Below are positions 21,560-33,469 of a stretch of 64,000 nt of DNA, piece by piece. The notes under the pieces were generated by a model. It had not been told where the DNA came from. It saw only the letters and a list, made by a program, of their open reading frames with translations, and ran no database searches. Position numbers and translations under genes: made by a program. Each line of letters starts with the position of its first letter. Position 1 is the stretch's first letter. The stretch comes from Uloborus plumipes. Lineage: Eukaryota; Arthropoda; Arachnida; Araneae; Uloboridae. The stretch is from assembly GCA_038373865.1 (NCBI GenBank), contig JAXGGA010000489.1, positions 156,559 through 220,558 on the forward strand, read 5' to 3'.

Positions 21560-24500
21560 ATAAAATATAAATGGATGTGACTACAAATAGCAATAAGCCA
21601 CTAATATATGTTTTGTAAGGTAAAAAGCACGAAACAATCATAACATTTACAGCGTTATGACGGTTTTCGAATTTGAGAGGTACCATTAATATATTTGGAA
21701 TATACTAACTCTGTTCGCAAACGAAGTAATGAGCCCTACGTAATTCAGCGTATTCGTCTGCTGTATAAATGAAGGCAAATGATGATCAATACACGTCAGC
21801 TCTTAGGAAATTAGAGCTCTTTTGTTACATTCTGATGTGGTGCACTGTAGTTTTGCCTAAAAAGTTTAAGGAATAGTGACGAGGAATGGGACAGCTGCAT
21901 TAATAAAAAAAAAATTGTAGTTGGAATCGCCTAAGCTTTTTTCTTTTCATTTGGACTCATATTTTTCGCAACTACATCCAGCAGTTTAATCTAATAAGAG
22001 CCCTTTTGTTGCATTCTGATGAACTGTGTTGCAGGGTCGTTAGGAAGAATGAGACAAAATAATAATAACAATAAAAAATTGGGGCATAAAACACTTATAT
22101 TTTCTTAACGGTTACTTTTTTATATGCCCGATTCCTAAAAAAAGCGAAATCTCATATGACGTCATAAATGAAGAAACTTCGGTGTGAATCTAGGGCTACG
22201 TATCACCCATTTTAGATCTCTGGTAATCCTAATTTTGCAACAATGAGAATTTCGATCCAAAATACCGTTTTGTCTATAAAGTGGTCTTACTAAGACCAAC
22301 TTTTTCACTTGTGACATCATCAGAGGAAATGAAACTGCTACTGGGCGTCTTATAAGAGTAATATAAAAAAAAAAGAGTATAAATTGAGAAAATAACGTAT
22401 TTCACTCTATGTTTCACACAATGCTCCTTCAGAAAAAAATATTTTTGAAAAATAAGAAACATCCCCATTGAAAACTACCTCGGATACTTCACGTCAAATA
22501 TCAGTTTGTCAATGTTAGTAATAAATGGCTATGAAAAGAATTAGTAATTAATAGGTTTTCGCTCGTGAAAAAAAGTGTTGAAATGTAATAAAGATACCAT
22601 GCATTACTTGTATTTTTCGTTATTTTGCAATGTTGCGTTCAGTGAAAAAGAGGTGCAATGTATATTAGTGTAGATTAGTGTGAGATTAGTGTATGCGGAT
22701 AGAGACAAAAAGTTACCTCAAAAAGGCACAGCTGCTTATGTTTTTTAATTAGATTTTTGGATGGATAAGATCTTTTTAAAATTAGAGTAGTGGGATGCAT
22801 ATTAACTAGTAAACTACTAAAAATAATTTAATGCAAATATGCATTTGTTTAGAAAAATGCATCGATAAATCTGATAATGGATATAAATAATGTGTATATG
22901 TCCCCCAAACCTAAGCAAACCTAAGACCTGGTTTTAAAAACGAAACAAAACTAATGATGCCCTAGAGAACGATTTGTGTCAGAACAATAATCTTTATAAG
23001 AAGGTACAATATTTCATGAAAAACCTCTTATAAAATATAAAGGAAAGTGAAGGAAAATAATGTTTCTTTGGTCATAGTATTTATCACTGCTTTTTAAAGA
23101 TATTTTATTCCTTTTTGTGAGCAATAAATACATTTCAATAATCTTCTGCTCTTATTGTAGTTAGAATTATCTGTTTAAATAATGTAAAAGAAAATACGGT
23201 TGTAGCATTAAATTTTTGTGATTATATTTTTTAAACGCTAACTTTCAAGTAACCTTTCTTTAACTCTGGAAAAGTAAATGTTTTAGAACGTACTATGTTG
23301 AGGAATGTGAGGCAAAGGGAATGAGTTAAGATAAAATAGAATAAACAAATCGGAAATTTGTTTTGAAAATAAGACTATATAAAAAAGAACATTATATATT
23401 TTCTTTTAAAACTTGCATTTAAGCATTATTTTCTTTTTTTGGCCCTAAATTTGCACCTTCAATTTGAAAAAAGGGGGGGGGGGATTTCAAATTTTTCTAA
23501 AAACGATTGCTTTCTTTCTAGTTAATAAACTAGTTTTTAACTGATGAAGTCAATAGAAAAAGAAAGAATAAATGACAGGTAATGCAATAAGGAACACATT
23601 TATTAAAAACTAATAAATTATGTTTGCTCGCTTGGTTTTTATTATAATGCTTGTATTTAATAACTAATTTGCGTTTAACCATTTGAAATATTTATCAAAT
23701 AAAAGGATTAGCTTAATTTTCGCCCCATAAAATAATTAAAGAAAAGAAAAACGCGGCAATAACTACGGTTGTATTCTCCTAAGAGTTTATGTAGTGTAGC
23801 TTTTTATCAGTCTCAAAAAAGATAAATAAAATTAGTAACAGTTGAAGGAAGAATAACTTCACGAAAAAAAAATCTCGAACGGTTAAAAATATCATAATGC
23901 AAACAATAATAATGATGTTTTTTAAATGAGACTTGATAATAGGTTCTTCTTCGTGAGATGGTAAACTTTGGGTCGAATTTTATTCCAATTAGTCAATTGG
24001 TGTAGGTGGCCAGTTTGTTTCAAAAATAACAATAAACGTACAGGAGAACGAAGTCTTCTTTATAAATATTAATTTTCACTTCTTTCTCTTTCCTTGTAAA
24101 ATTCATTCTTTAAACAAAAATTAAAATAATATGTTTGGTAAAAGTCAAAACACTAATTAATGTCGAGTAAGTATATTGTGAAAACCTTTAAAAGTACATT
24201 TTCCTGGAAAAACTATGGCCCTTAATAATTGACTGCTCTTATGTTTTCCAAAGGAATAAAAGAGCACGTTCCACGGCATTATACTTCTTGTAATATATGC
24301 TTTTATGTCCTTTTTTAATTGACATGGTCACACCTGGCTTCTTGTCTCGCATTGGTAAGCTAGCTTACAGCTTTGCAACTCATTAAACTTGCTATCTTTG
24401 CAAAGACCATTAAATCTGTCCTTTCTCGAAGGCAAAGCTTTCTGCTTCATTTTGTTGGATGTAACGCTCTTGTTACTTGCAATCCATTAGCTGTTAATGG

Positions 24501-24654
24501 CTATTAGTTCTCTCTAACTTTGCAGTAAAATGGGTGGAATCATTTTATGATTTTAACCATGGTTAGAAAGTGGATTAAATCCACACTTTGGAAAGAGCTT
24601 ATTATTAATTATCTTTATTAGGGTAATTTTAAAGGCTGGGATATATTTGTAGTA
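21560..24654. other. AT-rich spacer, no gene recognised
   Basis: A short block (GAGCTCTTTTGTTACATTCTGATG at about 21814) recurs diverged at about 21998. A poly-G run lies at 23475-23483. The stretch 24300-24540 is slightly less AT-rich and contains clustered AGCTTACAGCTTTGCAAC-like words, but no coding frame or repeat end was identified. Confidence 0.3.
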
Positions 24655-24662
24655 GTGCACAT

Positions 24663-27266
24663 TAGGGTGGTCCTTATTTTCGAAGGTCAAAAATATTGTG
24701 GTCTCACCCCTTAATCTGGTTCCATTTGGGGAAAAAAGGAATCACCTGAAATTTTGGCTCATTTAAACAATATTTAGAGGTAGCTCAATGACACTGAACT
24801 TTCACCGAAACGTTAATTTTCACGCGATTCTGAAGTTTTTTATTTATTTATTTATATATGTTTTTACATGTTTATATATTACTTTCATATTTTTTTATAT
24901 ATTTATTTATTTATAACAGAAAATATAGCTTTCTCAAATTTCAAGTAAAAGACTAAAAAATAAAGGTAAAGTTTCACGAGATTGATCTCCTCCGCAGCGA
25001 GAGTATCACGTGCAAACATGCGTTTGACTCAACCTCAGTTTGATTTTGTAGATACTTATGCAACACAATGAGCTGTATTAACTGTATAACTGTACTTCTT
25101 CTGAGTTTCTTTGTTTGATAGTAATTGGTTTCTCCCAGGGAAAATGGTAGCTATATATCTTATTTTCGAAGAAATGTGCTATATTCTGAAATAAAAATAA
25201 GCACAATATTTAAACTAGAATTAGAGACTAATAAGACAAAATGAAATAGTAACTATGGAAACCAGATCCATGAAAAATAATAGAAGAATAGATTACAGAA
25301 AGAAAAAGTACGAAGAGAGAGTGAAGTATCGGTTATAATGATACAGATGGAATATATGACATTGAAAAAAGAAATAAATCACAAGCAGATCTTTCGTGCT
25401 CAAAACCTTTCAAAACAGAACGATTTAATGTCCTGACATCACCATTGTCCTCTGCACTAGATCGTGCAAAGGAATCAGATCGTAATACATTGTACCTTAT
25501 TGCAGAAACTGCAAGGAGCCTAGGTCAAAACATTGAAGAAAATTCTGTCAATAGATTTTCCATTCGAAGTCTTAGAAAAGAGAACCGAGCTGAGCAAACT
25601 CATAGACTTGAGAAAAAATTTCAAGTGCAATTTCCTTTAACTGTTTATTGGGTTGGCAAACTTTTGCCTGAGTTAACGGGCAAAGAAAACTTTGATCTCT
25701 CGCCTAATGCCTATTTTAGTTTCAGGAAGCGAAATTTCTAAACTACTTACAGTTGGCAAGTTACTATCAGGAACTGGAGAAGCTGTCACATCTGGGGCAT
25801 GGCAAGTAGAGTGAGAGCAATGTGTGATGATACAACAAGCTCAAACACAGGTCAAAATAAAGGTGCATGTTTTCTTCTCGAGCAGAAAGTTCAAAGACAA
25901 CTGTATTGCGCATGTCATCATCATATTATGGAACTAATCATTTGATCAGTTTTGGAGTCTGCATGGGGTCAAGCTCTCATTCTGAAGTTCCAATTTTTAA
26001 AAGATTTCAACCATCATGGAAATTAATTAACAGAGAAAAATTCCAAGTTGAAACAAATGATGAAGTTGTTGCAGGTTTTGTTCTTGATATTAAAGATAGT
26101 ATGCTTGCATTTTGTTATGATCATTTGTAAAATTTTCAGCTAAAAAATTATTGTAAGGATATCCTTAAATTAGTCATAACATTTCTTGGAGGCGTTTCTC
26201 TACAGGGGGTAAGATTTTTGGCACCAGGGGCTGTCCATTATACTCGCTGGATGTCAAAAGTCATATATAGTATGAAGATAGGAATGTTTAAATCGCAGTT
26301 CAAGCTCCCAGCAAGAGAAAAAACAGGTTTACGTGGTATTTGCATATTTGTGCTAGAGTATATCTTAAAGCTTGTGGGGGGGGGGGGAATTGGGATATCT
26401 GCTCTGGTAGCATCTGATACACCCTATAATGACTTTCAACTACTAAATACACTTTTGTATTTTTCACACATAAATATCAATACTTCAAAAGTTACATCTC
26501 AATAATTCGCGAAACATCTTTGGTTTGAAGAGCTATTAGCATTAGCTATATTCGACAATAATGTGCGTTTTTCTACAAAACGCCATATGGTGAAAGCTAT
26601 GAAAGATGTGAAAAGTCAAAATAATACTCCAAAACCTGCTACTATAAATTTCAAAACGTTCAAAGAAAAAAGTTTGAGGATTTTTTTACAAAATGATCAA
26701 TTAAGTTTGAACAGATAGGAATTCTAGATGAGGGTTCGAAGTTCCAGACTAGATTTTCATTCAGGTTCAAAAATCATAAAATCAATGATGATAATAAATG
26801 ATTATGCTGAACGTGGTATATCACTTATTCAAGAGTTCAGTGGCTTATTAACAAAAGATATGTCTCAATTCGAGTTCTTAATGCAATAAGGTTAAGGAGC
26901 ACCGAAAAGAATATCCAGATAGTCACAAACAAATACTGTTAAGCGCCAAATCATCTATGGCAAAACAATGTTCCTACTTTTTATTGTATTTAATCTAATT
27001 CTGAATACATTTTCTTAATTCATATCTATCTTTTATAAAAACATAAAGTGAAAGAATTTTAAAATTGCTTTGTTTTATTTTCACGCTATTATTGACTTAT
27101 TAGCCTATGTACGCTTAACTTCAAGCTCATTGAGCTACCTCTAAATTTTAATATTTTTTGCTAAAACTTTTAGCAGTTCATTTTCTCTCTAAAAGGAACC
27201 ATATTGGGGGGTGAGACCGAAAAAAAATTGACGTTTGGAAAATCATGCCTTTTAAGGACCACCCTA
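24663..27266 (+). mobile_element. hAT-like autonomous element relic, 2.6 kb
   Basis: The left TAGGGTGGTCCTTA and right TAAGGACCACCCTA are perfect inverted ends, followed on both sides by a second paired block (GTGGTCTCACCCC and GGGGTGAGACC). A perfect 8-bp target duplication GTGCACAT flanks it (24655-24662 and 27267-27274). Length, ends and target size fit a full-length hAT-type element. Its transposase (about 25320-26900) is clearly recognisable but broken. An AT-rich (ATTT)n-like patch interrupts the left subterminal region near 24838-24910. Confidence 0.85.
25322..26905 (+). pseudogene. hAT-like transposase pseudogene
   Basis: Segments in order: ERFNVLTSPLSSALDRAKES (about 25417), RSLGQNIEENSVNRFSIRSL, LTVYWVGKLLPELTGKE (25636-25690), a frameshift near 25720, KLLSGTGEAVTSGAWQVE, AMCDDTTSSNTGQNKGACFL (about 25817), a broken HHIMELII, a shift, then FKRFQPSWKLINREKFQ, MLAFCYDHL, APGAVHYTRWMSKVIYSMKI (26222), then FDNNVRFSTKRHMVKAM, and last a diverged NDYAERGISLIQEFSGLLTK (about 26800). 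The DTTSSNTG and HHIMEL motifs and segment order match a transposase family widespread in arthropods and cnidarians. I place it in hAT mainly by the 8-bp target duplication. At least four frameshifts or stops; non-functional. Confidence 0.8.
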
Positions 27267-27274
27267 GTGCACAT

Positions 27275-28260
27275 ATAAGCTATAACCGGGTTTACAATTG
27301 TATAGAGCTGATCAAAATTATTTCGGAAAGTAAGATTTTAAGCACATGTGCACACACAAACATAGTTGAACATGGGGTCAGAAGACATGTGATTTCCTAA
27401 TGCAAAATAAAAATTTGCGAATTCTTTAGAAACTGTTCTGAAAGGGTTTATACATTTTAGAAAAAGGTGACCTACGCATTTTAACTATCTAAGGTAGGGA
27501 AGTTTTGCATCCAAATTTCAGCCAAGTGTTTTTCATGTTTTTTTTTTTTTTTGAGACCTGAAGATGAATTTTTTACCATTATTTATACTGTATGTCATTG
27601 TTTTTACAATAGTTTACTTACTAACAATGTTGGAGAAATTTCTCTGTTGTGTTAGGAGCATGTATCCAAAGGAAGAAGTCTAAAAATTATTGAAGACAAT
27701 TTTAAGTAACTATATTTTAAAATGTAAGTAGTTCAAAATTATCTAACTAATTATCTTGAATTATCTAAATTATTCTAAGTTGAATGTTACTTAGAATTTT
27801 ATTTCAATGTATTCATCGTAAGTTTTAGAAGACAGTAGAGTAATTCATTTAAAGGATTATTTAAAGAAATTACGTTACTTTTCATGAAAGTTGCTGCATA
27901 TTGTAAAGCAATTCTACTTTTAGATACAAAATTTACCCTTGGAATTTAGAATGTATTCTATCATGTTTTTTTTTTTGCTAATGCCCTTATAAAATCTCCA
28001 TGTACACGAGTTTAAGGACGACTTATAATACTATCATGTTAACTAGCTCATGTAATGAAGATTTTAGTGTTAGGAGACAAAAGTGGAAAAGCAAAGTTAG
28101 CAGTGTAATTTTCTAACTGTAATCTTACGCATACCATTCGATACAGTATTTTATTTATTTAATTTATTTTTGTTTTATTTTAAATTTTTGAAACGCAAAG
28201 ATTCTAAATATTTTGCTTCGATGAGCAAAAATTAAAAATATTTTAACAACTGAGATTATT
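27275..28260. other. Unassigned AT-rich spacer
   Basis: Nothing recognised apart from poly-T runs near 27538 and 27966. Confidence 0.3.
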
Positions 28261-28263
28261 TTC

Positions 28264-28560
28264 AATTTTCTTTTTCAGTTGTCTACAAATTTTATGCAAC
28301 GAATTCTAGATCCGGTTCTAGATTATTGATTCCCTTTACTGCCACAAGCAGAATGAAACGGTTATGGCCCAAACTCTCAATTAGGAAATTATCTCCGGGA
28401 ATTTTCCGTTTATGACCTGTCAAACGCTGTCGAATGAGGAAAAAAGGAAAGCAAAAGCAAAGGGAAACCGGGCCTTAGTTTGAACGCTTTAAGGGAAGAA
28501 CAGTTAATTGTTCGGTTGCAACGTTGGCAGCAAAACGGCAATTATTAAACCAATACTTAA
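28264..28560 (+). other. Less AT-rich block, possible exon, UTR or old repeat
   Basis: The block follows TTCTTTTTCAG, a plausible splice acceptor ending at 28278. It has more balanced base content than its surroundings (for example GGTTATGGCCCAAACTC, GGAAACCGGGCC, GGTTGCAACGTTGGCAGC). No frame stays open across it, so if transcribed it is more likely untranslated. An ancient transposon is equally possible. Confidence 0.25.
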
Positions 28561-29450
28561 ATATTGGAGACGTCATTAAAGAATGTTCTCATTGTTTTGT
28601 ATGGAGCTTCGAAACTGAAATGGGCTCATCATGCATGTTGCCATCTTTTTTAAGTAACATTAAATACTTTATTCGAAGAGATGATATTTATTTACTGGGG
28701 ATTAGATCCACCTTTTGTGGACTTCTTCTGAATTCATATTTTGCACTAAGTTAAACAATTAGTACACTTGAAAATTAATTTTTATGATTTTTTTCGAGAA
28801 ATAAGGGATCAATTGTACTGTAACTTAGGTCACGTAAAAGGTATGCATCAGATTATATTTTGCAATAAAAATTAAATCACTCTTTCATTCGGGCGACAAG
28901 AAATAAATTGAACAAAGAAAATGTTTTTTGATATCTTTTATCGTAAATAGCTGAGAACATCCTGAACTTTTTAAATTAGTTATATTATTGTGTTTAATCA
29001 TTTCGTGGATTTTTGTAAAAGTTTATGTTTAATTCATGAGGGCCAAGGTGTCCCGATCCGTTTTTGGCTAATAACAATCAGATTTTTCTGTAAACCTTAC
29101 TAAACTGTCAGAAATTTTACAGCAATCAAAAGAGCATTTTATTAGAATTTGTGGTAAAAGTTCTAAAAATCTGATAAAATCTAAATATTTAAAGCAATTT
29201 TGCACTGCGTATTGAATGGCAGCATATAAATATTTTAACTGAACAAATTAATCTTATTACTCAAATTTTAGCATGCTATCCTATTAAAAATTTAGACAAA
29301 AATCGGTGATCTTATGGGCTGTATTGTATTAATTTTCGTAAATGCGATTATTCATCAGGGACTGTTCATGAATAATGTGTTTTTATCGCTGATCACATAG
29401 AACGATTGTAGGCAAGTGTTAATAATTTGCCCACGATACCTTAAAACTCG
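28561..29450. other. Unassigned AT-rich spacer
   Basis: Nothing recognised. Confidence 0.3.
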
Positions 29451-29454
29451 TCAC

Positions 29455-29790
29455 ATCTATATATATAAATATGGATGTATGTATATATGTTTGTTCCTTA
29501 TACAAATCCAGTTTTCGTCGGACTTTAATCAAACTCGGCACAGAGGTTCCTTGATGCACTAGAATTCACATAGGCGGGGTTTAGAAATTTTAGAAAAATC
29601 TAAAAAGCTCAAATTTGAATTTTTTGTCTCAAAATGGCCATTTTCTTTTAATTTTGAACAGAAAGAGTAATAATACTCTATAAGAATCCAAATCGATAAA
29701 ATTTAACACATTTTAATATGAGTATATTTTCTAACAAAAATTACGATTAACAATGAATTATCAATTTAAGGCTCACCTATTTCATTGTTG
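29455..29790 (+). repeat. Probable transposon-end fragment (TATGGATGTATG...TTTTCGTCGGACT)
   Basis: The string ATATATATAAATATGGATGT, a TGTTTGTTCC stretch, and then TTTTCGTCGGACTTTAATCAAACTCGG resembles a terminal sequence seen in many arthropod transposons. Helitron-type ends are one possibility. I recognise only the style, not the family, and the limits are guesses. Confidence 0.35.
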
Positions 29791-29799
29791 TAACACAAA

Positions 29800-30600
29800 A
29801 ATACCTTCTTGGATTTTACATATTGTCTGTTTAGGTCGTCGGAAATTGTTAACTTTTATCATTTTCAACTGTTTTTATTATTTATTTATTTTTTTTAGAG
29901 ATTGCCAATTGTACTTAGCTTCGAAACTTTAAAAGTTCTAATTTTTCATCTCTCATCCATGCAAAGATACACTTTAACTCATTTAAAAGTTTTCATTTTT
30001 TTTTGAAATTTTCAATGCTTTATTTCAAACTTCAGTGCAATATTTCGCTTGCTTTCTGTAATATTTTCTAAAATTTCGGTAAGGTTTGATGGGAAAAGTA
30101 AGCGTGTTATTAGCCGAAAACTTACGAATGAAACTGGAATCATTGAAAAAAAAAAAACATACTTGTACTTTCGTGAGTATAAGTGATACTAACACGAAGT
30201 TCAATTAATCAATTAATCATAGTAAGTATAGTAATTTGAAATTTCCAGTTTATTCTCAGCTTCTTATTTGCTTCTACAGTTAGTTGCTGGTTTCCAATTG
30301 TATGAAGATTTAACTTTTATTAAAAAAATGCTGTATAAAACGTACTTTTACATTAGAAAATTATAGAACAATTGGGGCTCTTAGTTCTAGGGAAACTATT
30401 AAAAAATGGAAATTTTTTGAAAGTGTACCAACACTTTTGGTTGTATAGTGTTTTTCTTTGCTATTTGAATAAACTTGACTTATAGCACTTTTTCCTTGTT
30501 TACTTTAGCTGTCTTTTAATTCGCACATATGAAGAAGGCAATTTTTAAGCGCATAAGTCTAATGTTTTCTTTTTTTTTTTTTACATTTGTATTTTCTTTT
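29800..30600. other. Unassigned AT-rich spacer
   Basis: Nothing recognised. Confidence 0.3.
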
Positions 30601-30603
30601 CTT

Positions 30604-30623
30604 TTATTTTTTTATTTTATTTT

Positions 30624-30654
<31 letters not shown>

Positions 30655-30660
30655 TTTTTG
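30604..30660. repeat. (ATTT)n low-complexity tract
   Basis: TTTTATTTTTTATTTATTTA-type repeats, about eight clean ATTT units at the right end. Confidence 0.8.
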
Positions 30661-30781
30661 AAGTCTGAAACCTGAAATTGTATATGCAATAGTTTGGTCA
30701 CATACTCGACGAGATGGTGGCTTTTTTGTGAAATGGCCTTGTTGTATTTTAGGTGAATGATGTTTGAACTTATTACTCTTC

Positions 30782-30840
30782 GCAACTTCTTTTGAACCAA
30801 TGCATGTGATGCAACTTCTTTTGAACCAATGCATGTGATA
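30782..30840. repeat. 29-bp tandem duplication
   Basis: GCAACTTCTTTTGAACCAATGCATGTGAT is present twice head to tail (starts 30782 and 30811) with no difference between the two copies, so it is recent. Confidence 0.9.
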
Positions 30841-30889
30841 CAACTCTTTAGAAACAGTAGACAAAATTTTCGCAAACTGCTCATCATGG

Positions 30890-32030
30890 AGTTTTGTGAG
30901 AAACATACCTAGTAGCATTGTTATGGCAAAATTTGATATTGTTTTTTCCCGAGTCCTCATTTTCCAAAATCATCGAGCAAACATTGGATTGACCGCGCAA
31001 GAGGAGATTTTTAACCATAAATCATGCTGGTTATCGAAATCAAGTCTTCTGGGGAGAAGATGGCACAAGATAAGATTACTTTCGACACTACACTTGATAT
31101 GATGTTGCTAAAAAGGCCAAGAACCGGACATGCTATTTCTGTTTGATTTCCACTTTTTGTTACTTCCTTCTTGTGATGGAACTTTATCTCAACAAAGCTG
31201 CAAGAATCCTAAACCTAAAAAACACTTAAAAATCATTTCCTTTTGTATGTTGGAGATTATTTTTATATACGCCAAAATAACTGTTGAGGGTATTGAAAAA
31301 TTTAATAACTTCCCCGAAGAGCAAAGGTTTTCAAAATAGTGACAACACGATTCTAACTGATCCTATTTCTAAAGCGAACACATACATCCAAGTTCCAAGA
31401 AATGCAACGAAAATAAAAGAAATAACTTCTTAAATAGTTCCAATGCTGGTTTTTTATAGTTAACCACAAAGGAATAGGAGAACAACGGCAATTACTTCAA
31501 ATAGAAGATAAACTAAACTTTCTTTTTGCAAAAGTCCTGTTTTATTAGTGTTCGTCATTATTTCTGAAAGCTTACGCCGCCGTAAAAAAGCGGACGATAA
31601 AAATAGAGTGCTTTCAGCCAAAACATTTATAGTGAATTTTTAGACGCTGCGTTTTTTTTTTGTTTTGTTTTGTTTTGTTTATTTAAATGATCAAAGCACC
31701 TCTGAGATCTTATTTTCCTGTTTTTTTGTGCTTTGAATATATTTAAATTTCATTCCTTGATCTAAGTAACGTTGTCATTTTCAAGTGTTCCCAAGATGAA
31801 AATAGTATTAAATTAATGATTTTATTTTTATCATGTTTTTGAGCTCATAAACGTTCTTACTTTTTACCATAAATTGTCCAAACTGCGAGAATTTTAAATA
31901 TACATTCTATCTCATTGCTTACTTTTAAGAAGTTAAATATATATATATATAAAACACTCTGTGTGTTATTGGGGTAAATGCAGCGTACATATTATACAGA
32001 AATATGGAAAAGATTAATAGTTATTAATAT
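30890..32030. other. Spacer with short frames, no gene recognised
   Basis: Frames at 30896-31102 and 31130-31339 have no recognised domain. A TTTTG/TTTTGTTTTG tract lies near 31655-31680 and a short (TA)n near 31938-31951. Confidence 0.3.
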
Positions 32031-32033
32031 ATA

Positions 32034-32439
32034 CCCTAGCAGCATCATCTCATCGGCCGATGATCGGCCATTCATCGAAACCCGAATAAATTCTCATCGG
32101 CCGATGATCCAATGTGTCTCATCGGCCGAGCAGAATCCGAGCAGCAAAATCCGATGAGAATACGATGACATTTTGAGCAATTTACGAGCAGAACAGTCCC
32201 GTGCCGAGGAATTTCATCGGGAAACTTGATCGGAAGGATATCGTTTCCTGATGGAATATAGCTCATCTTATTTTCATCGGGAAAGTTGATCGGAAAGATA
32301 TCGATCTCCGATGAAAAGTAGCTCATCGAAAACCGTGCTCGGATACTGATCGGAACGATGTCATCGTGCGTTACAGGATCAGTTTACGAGGAGTATGTTG
32401 ATCGGTCGAGCAAAATCCGATGAGTTGATGCTACCTGGG
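32034..32439 (-). repeat. CATCGG-rich dispersed repeat, copy 2 (inverted)
   Basis: Reverse complement of the repeat at 8256-8669, colinear over its whole length, with a small deletion near 32145-32165 relative to copy 1. Ends CCTAGCAGCATCATCTCATC and GAGTTGATGCTACCTGGG. An 84-codon minus frame (32326-32072, MSYFSSEIDI...) aligns with the frame in copy 1. Flanks differ from copy 1, so these are separate insertions rather than one segmental duplication. Confidence 0.75.
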
Positions 32440-32619
32440 TAGCTTATGGAAAAATTGTTTAATCGAAAAATGTGAATCAAAATGTAAAAAAAAAACGTAT
32501 TTTAACAAAAATGAAATACTTAAAATAGGCTAAAATATCTGAACACGAATTACAGTGCTGTGTCAAAGTTCCGTAGTAATTATAAAAACTATTTCCTAAT
32601 TTAGTTGAAATCGGTTAAA

Positions 32620-32880
32620 GATGCAATACACCGCCTACTCGGTTATTTAGATCCACGGACTGCAGTTTCATGCTTATTATGCACTCATCAGCATGGCATA
32701 CGAAAGTAACCGAGTTGGAGGCAAAAATCCTCTTATAGAGAAAAGAGAGCCAACAGTTTTTTTTTTTGGCTCTCTTTGCTCTATAAGTGCATAATAAGCA
32801 CGAAACTGCAGTCCATGGATCGAAAGGACCGAGTTGGCGGTGCATTGCATTGTTCTGCCTTAGCCCTTGCATAGAGGCGG
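32620..32880 (+). repeat. Palindromic dispersed repeat, copy 2
   Basis: Same family as 20690-20935: GACTGCAGTTTCATGCTTAT on the left is mirrored by ATAAGCACGAAACTGCAGTC on the right, and the outer GCAATACACCG pairs with CGGTGCATTGC. The centre contains a second hairpin: AGAGAAAAGAGAGCCAA against TTGGCTCTCTTTGCTCT around a short T run. Predicted to fold as one long interrupted hairpin. Confidence 0.65.
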
Positions 32881-33075
32881 TTACTCATTACTCAGTTAAC
32901 GATTTTTGCATAATAAAGAATTACACATGTAAGAAATGTTAAGAAACGCTGTAAAGTACAGTTTCAAAACCTATAGAATTAAAATCAACATTGAGTAAGG
33001 GAAATGTAGGTGTTATTTGTTTCTCTCACGTATACTTTCTTCTCCTCACTGCGCGTACTCCTGATTTTACACAAG

Positions 33076-33275
33076 TTGATAATAATAATAAGAAGAAAAA
33101 GAATATATTAATAATAATAATAATAATAATATATTAATACTACTACTACTACTACTACTAATAATAATAATAATAATAGAAATGTAATAATAATATATTA
33201 ATAATAACAATAATATAATAATAATAATAATAATAATAATAGAAATGTAATAATAATATATTAATAATAACAATA

Positions 33276-33307
<32 letters not shown>

Positions 33308-33323
33308 GTAATAATAATAATAA

Positions 33324-33385
<62 letters not shown>

Positions 33386-33386
33386 T
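33076..33386. repeat. (TAA)n microsatellite complex
   Basis: Long runs of ATA/TAA with interspersed CTA units and a larger ~65-bp unit (GAAATGTAATAATAATATAT... with ACAATAATA) present twice at 33179 and 33241. The 109-codon Tyr/Ile/Ser frame on the minus strand is simply this repeat translated. Confidence 0.95.
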
Positions 33387-33387
33387 G

Positions 33388-33466
33388 ATAAATCAAGTTT
33401 TTGATTATTTTAGCACTTTAAATAAGATAAATCAAGTTTTTGATTATTTTAGCACTTTAAATAAGA
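33388..33466. repeat. 39-bp tandem duplication
   Basis: The unit around AATCAAGTTTTTGATTATTT is present twice, starts 33391 and 33430, essentially identical. It abuts the microsatellite. Confidence 0.9.
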
Positions 33467-33469
33467 CAC

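Noticed and set aside
33067..33396. 109-codon Tyr/Ile/Ser ORF
   Set aside because: It is the translation of a (TAA)n/(CTA)n microsatellite.
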